Source: Acidaminococcales bacterium | GTDB lineage: Bacteria; Bacillota; Negativicutes; Acidaminococcales; JAISLQ01 | Assembly: GCA_031275255.1 (NCBI GenBank) | Contig: JAISPA010000023.1 | Coordinates: 1-11,295, forward strand | DNA length: 11,295 nucleotides | Reading direction: 5' to 3' | In this document: positions 6,181 through 11,295 of the stretch, piece by piece | How positions within the stretch are numbered: position 1 is the first letter of the stretch | Layout: each line of letters begins with the position of its first letter | Notes under the pieces: generated by a model | Database searches by the model: none | What the model was told of the DNA's origin: nothing | What the model saw: only the letters and a program-made list of their open reading frames with translations | Position numbers and translations under genes: made by a program

Positions 6181-6767
6181 ATGAATATACGTCTTGAGCA
6201 GCCCGCAGATAACAAAGAGTGGAACAACTGACCTTCGCGGCGTTTGAAACAATGTAATTGCCCGGACGGACGTATACTGACGAACATTACCTCGCATACA
6301 TTATGCGTGATTCGGCAGCGTTCGTGCCGGAACTTGATTTTGTCGGCGAGGTTGACGGCGAAATCATCGCCAACATTATGTGTGCGAAAAGCAAAATCGC
6401 CCGGCCCGACGGCGACAAGCTTGCAATACTTACATTCGGCCCCGTTAGCGTTAAGCCGGAATGGCACGGCCGCAGGTTTGGCGCGGAGATAATCCGTCAC
6501 AGTCTTGACTGCGCCCGCGATTTGGATTATGGCGCGGTGATTATCGTCGGGCATCCGCAATATTATCCGCGTTTCGGGTTCAAACCGGCGAACGGGTATG
6601 GGTTGACTATGCCGGATGGCGGCACATTCGCCGCTTTTATGGCATTAGAATTGAAACGCGGCTATCTCGGCGCGGCCGGCGGCAAGTGGCATGCGGATAA
6701 AGTATTTGAAATCAACATAACCGCGTTTAGTGAGTGGAATAAGGTGTTTCAGGCAAGGCGAAAGTGA
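6181..6767 (+). pseudogene. GNAT N-acetyltransferase (YhbS-like), frameshifted and stop-interrupted
   Basis: The ATG at 6181, with GAGG 10 bases upstream, opens MNIRLEQPADNKE, a typical start for this family. At about 6219 one base is missing: adding one G gives VEQLTFAAFETM in the frame used downstream. That frame then meets a TAA at 6255-6257 and continues as LPGRTYTDEHYLAY to a stop at 6767. The rest looks intact: ELDFVGEVDGEIIANI, then LTFGPVSVKPEWHGRRFGAEII, which holds the acetyl-CoA-binding signature, and VIIVGHPQYYPRFGF. The restored protein would be about 195 residues, normal for YhbS-type acetyltransferases, which acetylate unknown small molecules or proteins. Two separate lesions within 40 bases favour a true pseudogene over a single sequencing error, although assembly error is possible. 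Translation from the TTG at 6258 is unlikely because no ribosome binding site precedes it. Confidence 0.85.
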
Positions 6768-7121
6768 TTTTTTGCGGTATCCCGTATTAGCTTTATAAAA
6801 CACCGAAATCCCGGGCAGCGGCGTTAAAAGAGTCGCCGGCCGGCTTGACATGGACGCGTTCACGATTACCGTTTCGCTTTATATTTTCTGTTCCGGTCCG
6901 CTCCTGGCGCGACGGCCGCGCCCCCGGCGGCAAGCTGTGAAAGCACATGGCGAACGGTTATTTTGCGCCGACGATAATTTTATTGTTGCATTAATTTCCG
7001 CTGAATACCAGTATATATTCATACTGCCGTTGAGCGCCTGTCTTTGGGCGTATTTTCCGCCACGCTTTATTCGGCATTGAAAAATTTTGTCTTGAACGAT
7101 ACTTCATCCCTTGCCGCCTTT
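6768..7121. other. Intergenic stretch between converging genes, no gene recognised
   Basis: This stretch lies between the end of the broken acetyltransferase and the end of the leftward flavin oxidoreductase. A 76-residue open frame (6850-7080) has no ribosome binding site and no familiar sequence. TTGACA at 6845-6850 has no -10 box at the right distance. The only symmetry is a 6-bp stem (CAGTAT at 7009-7014 with ATACTG at 7021-7026). I could not identify a clear terminator for either flanking gene; the leftward transcript does meet a short U-run (AAAATTTTT) about 35 bases past the oxidoreductase stop. Confidence 0.5.
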
Positions 7122-8198
7122 TCAGGAAAGCTTGCTGCATTTTAATGTTTCGGCAAAACACCCGTTACAGGAAACACATTGCGAGGGAGTAAGATCGCCG
7201 GCTTTCCACCGTTTTACCAGGCCGGGCTCCCTGACAAGCGGGCGGGAAAGCGAAATGGCCGCTATATTGCCTCTGTTTAGCGTCTCCTCGGCGAAATCCG
7301 GCGAACGGTAGCCGCCAACGCTGACTACCGGGATATTTACCGCGCCGGCGACTTCCATAGCGCCCCCGGCAAAAAATCCCTGTTCTTCTAACCCGATTCC
7401 CGCTTTGGAAGGTATTGATTTTGCGCCGACCGCCAACCCGGAACTTACTTCTATCGCGTCAACACCTCGTTTTTCCAGTTCTTTGCATATTGACACACAT
7501 TCGTGTCCCTGCAGGCCGGGATCGGTCAAATCGGAAAAATTTATCTTGACGAAAAGCGGATAATCTTTTCCGGCTTTCAGACGGACGGCATCGCAGATTT
7601 CCATTAAAATCCGGGCTCTGTTTTCCGGGCTGCCGCCATATTCATCCTGGCGTTTGTTATAATAAGGACTTAAAAACTGACTGAGCAAATAACCGTGGGC
7701 AGCGTGAAGCTGAACGCCGTCGGCTCCCGCTTCCCGGCATTTTAAGGCGGCTTCGGCAAATTCCGACACAACGCGCTTTATATCGCTTTTACTCATAGCT
7801 TTTGCCGGCATTTTCCGCATAGCCGCTATGTCCGAAGGCGCCAGCGGATGATCGCCAAAGTCGATCTCCCTTGCTTTTGCGCCGCACTGCCCCAATTGCG
7901 CCACGATTTTACATCCGCATTGATGCGCCGCCGCAACAACGGCCTGAAAAGCGCCGCGAAAATCTTCGCCGTAAATTTTCGCCATATTGGCGCCAACGCA
8001 GGAATTATAGCCGACGCCCATCATCCCCGTAATAATAAGGCCGACGCCGCCTTCGGCGAGTTTGCTGTAAATACCCTTCATGAGCGGAACGTCGATGACG
8101 CCGTTCTTGACCGCGTCCATTTCCAGCGTGGCGCTACGTATCAGGCGGTTGGAAATTTTCAGCTTGCCAAGAAATACTTCCTCGAATAAATGTTTCAT
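7122..8198 (-). CDS. Old-yellow-enzyme family NADH:flavin oxidoreductase
   Basis: The 358-residue protein is a single FMN-binding TIM barrel of the old yellow enzyme family, which reduces activated C=C bonds using NAD(P)H. The start MKHLFEEVFLGKLKISNRLIRSAT carries the usual N-terminal signature. GADGVQLHAAHGYLLSQFLS holds the HAAH substrate-binding histidines (165-168), followed by the family hallmark NKRQDEYGGSPENRAR near 181-196. FVKIN near 216-220 and the phosphate-binding VVSVGGY and ISLSRPLVREP segments complete the barrel. The C-terminus carries C341, C344, C347 and C354 (CVSCNGC...C). There is no second FAD/NAD domain, unlike 2-enoate or 2,4-dienoyl-CoA reductases. GGGGGA precedes the ATG. 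It lies 149 bases downstream of the antiporter gene on the same strand and is probably a separate unit. The physiological substrate cannot be inferred. Confidence 0.92.
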   Translation of the reverse strand: MKHLFEEVFLGKLKISNRLIRSATLEMDAVKNGVIDVPLMKGIYSKLAEGGVGLIITGMMGVGYNSCVGANMAKIYGEDFRGAFQAVVAAAHQCGCKIVAQLGQCGAKAREIDFGDHPLAPSDIAAMRKMPAKAMSKSDIKRVVSEFAEAALKCREAGADGVQLHAAHGYLLSQFLSPYYNKRQDEYGGSPENRARILMEICDAVRLKAGKDYPLFVKINFSDLTDPGLQGHECVSICKELEKRGVDAIEVSSGLAVGAKSIPSKAGIGLEEQGFFAGGAMEVAGAVNIPVVSVGGYRSPDFAEETLNRGNIAAISLSRPLVREPGLVKRWKAGDLTPSQCVSCNGCFAETLKCSKLS

Positions 8199-8347
8199 TG
8201 CCTGTCCCCCATTTTTTAATATTCGCCGCTATCACCCCGTAACATCCAAAAGTTTACCAAACGCCGGTCTTTTCCCCGCCGGGCGGTGTTGCAGAGCATC
8301 GAAGTTCGCTGACAACCTTTAGGTGTTACAAGTTAGTATGCGGCAGG

Positions 8348-10660
8348 TTACAAAAGATCGGTTTTGGCCAGTTCCGCCACCATGTCGCTTTTTCCCAGTA
8401 CCCAAAGCACGTCGCCTTTTTCAAAAATAAGTGAAACATGCGGGTTTATCGTGGAATAAAAGCCTCTTTCCAGCCCCAGCACCAGACAATGCCATTTGTC
8501 CCTGATGTTGGAATCTTTTATGCTTTTGCCGAGCAGGAAGGACTTTTCGTCTATTATCACCGCGAAATACAACAGTTGCAGACGGTCGTCGCCGTTTTTC
8601 TGATTGATGATAAAATTTTTCAGGACGGTTTGTTCGCCGGTTTCCTCAAATTCTACGGCGCCCTTCACTTTGGCGGAGCAAAATACCGCGAGCTGCGCCT
8701 TGCTGCCAAGCACGGTCAGCCGGTCGTCCGCGCGCAGCGCGAAAGCGCCGCCCGGCATATCGGCGGTTTTGCCTTTTCTTTCCACTTGCAGGACGTTCAC
8801 GCCGAATTTTTCGCGCAGCGACAGATCTTTAAGCTGCCGGCCCACGCACGGGGAGGCCGGGGGCACTTTGAAAAAAGCGACGTAAAGCTCCTCGTCCAGC
8901 CAATGGTTTTTGTTTTGGCCGCCGTCTTGCGCCGCGGCCTCCTTTTGCGCGCGCAAATGCTTCTCATTGAGATTGATCAGGAAACTCGCTTCTATGCGCA
9001 GATACTGGCCGAGCAGCCAGTCGGATGAGTGGATGCCCCAGGCGACCGCGCAGGCGATGCCAAGGAGCAGCAAAGGCGGCAGCGGCAGGAATTTAAACAA
9101 TATGACCAAAATGAAGGTTATGGCGATCAGTATGCGCAAGGTATACAGCGCCAGCAAAGGCAGACGGTTGGCCTTGCTTTGAAACCACAGGGTTGACACC
9201 AGCTCCGGGCGGGAATTTTTATTAAACAAGAGATCTTTCAAAAAAGGCGACATTATAACGAGCGGCAGGACGGTTTCCAGCACATAGCCCAGCGCGCCCG
9301 GCGCCCGGCTGGCGATTATATAGCTGTAGCTGAAAGCAAAGAAGGTTATAGCCGACAAGATGACAAAATGAATCAGCAGGTTGCTGAAATACCCCCGCAA
9401 AAATTCCTGCCAGGTTTTGTTTTTCTTCTCGTTGGCCAGGGCGTCGGTGGTATAGCGGTTGAGAAAATCGACAATTTTCGCCGGCAACATTTTGCTGACT
9501 CTCGCGTAGGCAGGCTCGGCCAGGCTGACGCAAAAAGGCGTGGTAAAGGTTGTAATGACCGAAACCGCCACGACAATCGGATAAAGAAATTCGCTCGTTA
9601 CCCCCAGCGTCTGGCCGAGACCGGCGATGATAAAGGAAAATTCGCCGATCTGCGCGAGACTGAATCCTCCCTGCATGGCGATTTTGAGCGAATGGCCCGA
9701 GAGAAGCAGCCCGAGGGCGGAGAAGACGGCCTTGCCGAAAATAGTGGCTATTACGACCGCGAAAATCGGCCCGGCGTATAAAGCCACCTGCGCCGGATCG
9801 ACCATCATGCCGACCGAAACGAAAAACACGGCGCCAAAAAGATCCTTGACCGGCAGCAGCAAATGCTCGATCCGTTCCGCTTCATGCGTTTCGGCGAGGA
9901 TGGAGCCTGTGATGAAAGCGCCGAGCGCCGAGGAAAATCCTATATGGTTGGCCAGGACTACCATGCCGAGGCACATGCCCAAAGCGGCGATCAGCAACGT
10001 TTCGTTGTTTAAGTCTTTCCTGACCCGGCGGAAAAACTGCGGGATGATGAAAATACCGAGAACAAACCAGAGGATCAGGAAAAAGGCCAGGCGCAGCACG
10101 CCCTGCAAAAGGCTCCATTGCGATATTTCGTTGTTGGCCGCGATGGTGGCGATCAAAACCATCATTACTATGCCGACAATATCCTCCACGATGAGTGCGC
10201 CGAAAACCAGCTCGGTGAACTTCTGCCCCTTTAGTTTTAAGTCGGCGAAGGCTTTGATGATGATGGTCGTGGACGACATGGACAACATGCCGCCGAGGAA
10301 AATGCTGTCCATGCTGTTCCAGCCCATAAGCTGCGCACAGGTATAGCCTATGACCATCATCGCCGCGACTTCGGTGATCGTGGTGATAAAAGCCGTATGG
10401 CCGACGCGGGTCAGTTTTTTTATGCTAAATTCCAGCCCCAGGGCGAAAAGCAAAAAGATTATGCCGATTTCCGCCCAGGTATTGATGTTTTCCTTGTCCG
10501 ACACGGTAAGTATCAGGTCAAAATGCGGCCCGGCCAAAAATCCGGCGACCAGGTAGCCCAAAACCAGCGGCTGTTTGAGTCTTTTGAAAATAAGCGTCGT
10601 TATGCCGGCGACAATCAGGATAAGCGCCAGGTCGGAAATCAGATTGGGCAGATGGGTCAT
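8348..10660 (-). CDS. Kef-type (CPA2) cation:proton antiporter with tandem C-terminal RCK_C-like domains
   Basis: This 770-residue membrane protein has a CPA2 antiporter core of about twelve helices in residues 5-385. It shows EIGIIFLLFALGLEFS (64-79), the ion-site motif VEDIVGIV with E159/D160, and FFVSVGMMVD (279-288), all typical of KefB/KefC-like K+ or Na+/H+ antiporters. Residues about 425-550 add further helices. Two soluble segments follow, about 588-662 and 696-770. Each resembles a TrkA_C/RCK_C regulatory domain (for example GRQLKDLSLREKFGVNVLQV then DRLTVLGSKAQL, and GKSIKDSNIRDKWHCLVLGL then GDVLWVLGKSDMV). No Rossmann RCK_N domain lies between core and tail. The ATG at 10660 is preferred to the TTG at 10663 because AGGAG lies 7 bases upstream. 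Likely role: pH or cation homeostasis; the ion is uncertain. Confidence 0.93.
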   Translation of the reverse strand: MTHLPNLISDLALILIVAGITTLIFKRLKQPLVLGYLVAGFLAGPHFDLILTVSDKENINTWAEIGIIFLLFALGLEFSIKKLTRVGHTAFITTITEVAAMMVIGYTCAQLMGWNSMDSIFLGGMLSMSSTTIIIKAFADLKLKGQKFTELVFGALIVEDIVGIVMMVLIATIAANNEISQWSLLQGVLRLAFFLILWFVLGIFIIPQFFRRVRKDLNNETLLIAALGMCLGMVVLANHIGFSSALGAFITGSILAETHEAERIEHLLLPVKDLFGAVFFVSVGMMVDPAQVALYAGPIFAVVIATIFGKAVFSALGLLLSGHSLKIAMQGGFSLAQIGEFSFIIAGLGQTLGVTSEFLYPIVVAVSVITTFTTPFCVSLAEPAYARVSKMLPAKIVDFLNRYTTDALANEKKNKTWQEFLRGYFSNLLIHFVILSAITFFAFSYSYIIASRAPGALGYVLETVLPLVIMSPFLKDLLFNKNSRPELVSTLWFQSKANRLPLLALYTLRILIAITFILVILFKFLPLPPLLLLGIACAVAWGIHSSDWLLGQYLRIEASFLINLNEKHLRAQKEAAAQDGGQNKNHWLDEELYVAFFKVPPASPCVGRQLKDLSLREKFGVNVLQVERKGKTADMPGGAFALRADDRLTVLGSKAQLAVFCSAKVKGAVEFEETGEQTVLKNFIINQKNGDDRLQLLYFAVIIDEKSFLLGKSIKDSNIRDKWHCLVLGLERGFYSTINPHVSLIFEKGDVLWVLGKSDMVAELAKTDLL

Positions 10661-10692
10661 CAATACTCTCCTTTTTGCTTTCTGTAATTACA

Positions 10693-10720
10693 ATTATAGC
10701 TTAATATAGCTGTTTTGCAA
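10693..10720 (-). promoter_or_regulatory. Sigma-A type promoter of the antiporter gene
   Basis: On the minus strand TTGCAA (10720-10715) and a perfect TATAAT (10698-10693) are separated by 16 bases. The start would fall near 10686, leaving a leader of about 26 bases that contains the ribosome binding site of the antiporter. The -35 matches only 4 of 6 consensus bases. Confidence 0.6.
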
Positions 10721-10735
10721 AATTACTTTGCAAAA
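10713..10735. promoter_or_regulatory. 9-bp inverted repeat over the antiporter -35 box, candidate operator
   Basis: TTTTGCAAA (10713-10721) and TTTGCAAAA (10727-10735) are exact reverse complements separated by ATTAC. The left arm contains the -35 hexamer. A regulator bound here could block or assist polymerase. The symmetry is plain; the function is inferred. Confidence 0.5.
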
Positions 10736-10906
10736 GATTCCCGCCGCCGGGTAGAACCGGCCGGCGCTTTTTGCCTTTGGGCTGACCCGGCCTTCGATAT
10801 TTTCCGCCGGCGCGCCGTTCAAGCAACAGCTCAACCGAAAGGGCGGGCATTTACGCCGCCCGGATACGCTTTTTCCCGCCAAAGGCGTTGCGGTCGTTAT
10901 TTCCGT

Positions 10907-10935
10907 TTGACAGCGCCGCCGGCTTAATATATTAT
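10907..10935 (+). promoter_or_regulatory. Strong sigma-A type promoter, rightward
   Basis: A perfect TTGACA (10907-10912), a 17-base spacer and TATTAT (10930-10935, 5 of 6 bases) make a near-consensus promoter. Transcription would start near 10942 and run toward the gene beginning at 11265, about 320 bases away. Confidence 0.65.
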
Positions 10936-11142
10936 CATAATATAACAATGCCGCCGCCCCGCAGACAAGACGGAAAATCGCAGCGCCTGCGGGCAGGCAA
11001 CAGAATACAGAAAATATTTCTTGCAGCAAGTACGAAAGACGCCTACCAAGCCGTCCGGCCTTTTTAAGAAAAAGCGGATCGTTCGAACAGGCAAAAGAAA
11101 AAAGTATGTAAACGTGCATATTCACTGGTAAAAACGGAAAAC

Positions 11143-11176
11143 GACAGGTAACATTTTCTATATTCTGTTACCTGTC
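11143..11176. repeat. 11-bp perfect inverted repeat upstream of the last gene
   Basis: GACAGGTAACA (11143-11153) and TGTTACCTGTC (11166-11176) are exact reverse complements with a 12-base AT-rich spacer. No U-run follows in the rightward direction. It lies 88 bases before the ATG at 11265 and just upstream of a possible -10 (CATAAT at 11233-11238). It may be an operator dyad or, in the long transcript, a leader hairpin. Confidence 0.5.
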
Positions 11177-11264
11177 CGGCTTAGGCTAAAAGCTGAAAAA
11201 TAGCCCTATTCAGTTTACCCCCGAGCTTTGGGCATAATAAGGTTTGAGAACCGGGAGATGCAGC

Positions 11265-11295
11265 ATGTTTAAGAAAAATATTTTCTTTGTTTTGG
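11265..11295 (+). CDS. Start of a rightward gene, probably membrane-anchored or exported protein (partial)
   Basis: Only ten codons are inside the window: MFKKNIFFVL. The ATG has GGGAG 8 bases upstream. Two lysines followed by a hydrophobic run are typical of a signal peptide or N-terminal membrane anchor. The family cannot be named from so short a piece. The start is supported by the ribosome binding site and the upstream promoter signals. Confidence 0.55.
   Translation, partial: MFKKNIFFVL

Larger units (their letters stand above)
10736..11264. other. Intergenic stretch with a rightward promoter and inverted repeats, no gene recognised
   Basis: From the antiporter operator to the last gene no protein gene is supported. 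A leftward open frame (10694-11125) has no ribosome binding site, no familiar sequence and runs across two promoters. The right half lies downstream of a strong rightward promoter and would be the leader of the final gene or a small RNA. I looked for T-box, TPP, FMN, cobalamin and cyclic-di-GMP riboswitch signatures by eye and saw none. Confidence 0.5.

Noticed and set aside
6845..6873. TTGACA box as a promoter
   Set aside because: No -10-like hexamer lies 16-18 bases downstream; the nearest (TATATT) is about 30 bases away.
6850..7080. Rightward 76-codon open frame
   Set aside because: No ribosome binding site, low-complexity Arg-rich stretch, no familiar sequence.
10694..11125. Leftward 143-codon open frame upstream of the antiporter
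   Set aside because: It has no ribosome binding site and no familiar sequence, and it overlaps both the antiporter promoter and the strong rightward promoter.

Overview
The window reads as chromosomal DNA of an anaerobic, Firmicutes-type bacterium, perhaps a Negativicutes. This rests on strong AGGAGG-type ribosome binding sites, a class III CoA-transferase beside a MatC-type transporter, a dCache sensor, an old-yellow-enzyme reductase and a sigma-54 promoter. No rRNA or other marker gene is present, so the taxonomic guess is weak. I found no CRISPR array, tRNA, rRNA, insertion sequence or phage gene.

Left arm (1-3526, minus strand). A 396-residue CaiB/BaiF (class III) CoA-transferase is followed 12 bases later by a MatC-like dicarboxylate carrier. 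After a 14-bp perfect hairpin comes the N-terminal part of a membrane sensor with an extracellular dCache domain, cut by the window edge. The transferase is preceded by a near-perfect sigma-54 (-24/-12) promoter at 3388-3403. A 14-bp inverted repeat lies about 95-150 bases upstream of the predicted start, where an enhancer-binding activator would sit. Together this suggests an inducible module that imports a carboxylic acid and activates it as a CoA thioester, perhaps with a linked chemoreceptor.

Middle (3527-7121). A long intergenic stretch holds a second inverted repeat and an apparently orphan leftward terminator. It is followed by a small zinc-ribbon/TM2 membrane protein and a complete dihydrolipoyl dehydrogenase (lpdA) that has no E1/E2 partner in view. 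Next is a GNAT acetyltransferase broken by one frameshift and one in-frame stop, then about 350 bases with no convincing gene.

Right arm (7122-11295). Two minus-strand genes follow: a single-domain old-yellow-enzyme-type flavin oxidoreductase with a four-cysteine tail, and a 770-residue Kef-type (CPA2) cation:proton antiporter with two C-terminal RCK_C/TrkA_C-like domains. The antiporter has a recognisable promoter with an inverted repeat over its -35 region. The last 600 bases carry a strong rightward promoter, an 11-bp inverted repeat, and the first ten codons of a rightward gene that looks membrane-anchored or secreted.

Most genes are ordinary metabolic or transport functions. The best regulatory signal is the sigma-54 promoter with its candidate upstream activator site. 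I saw no evidence for a defence system or another new multi-gene system.
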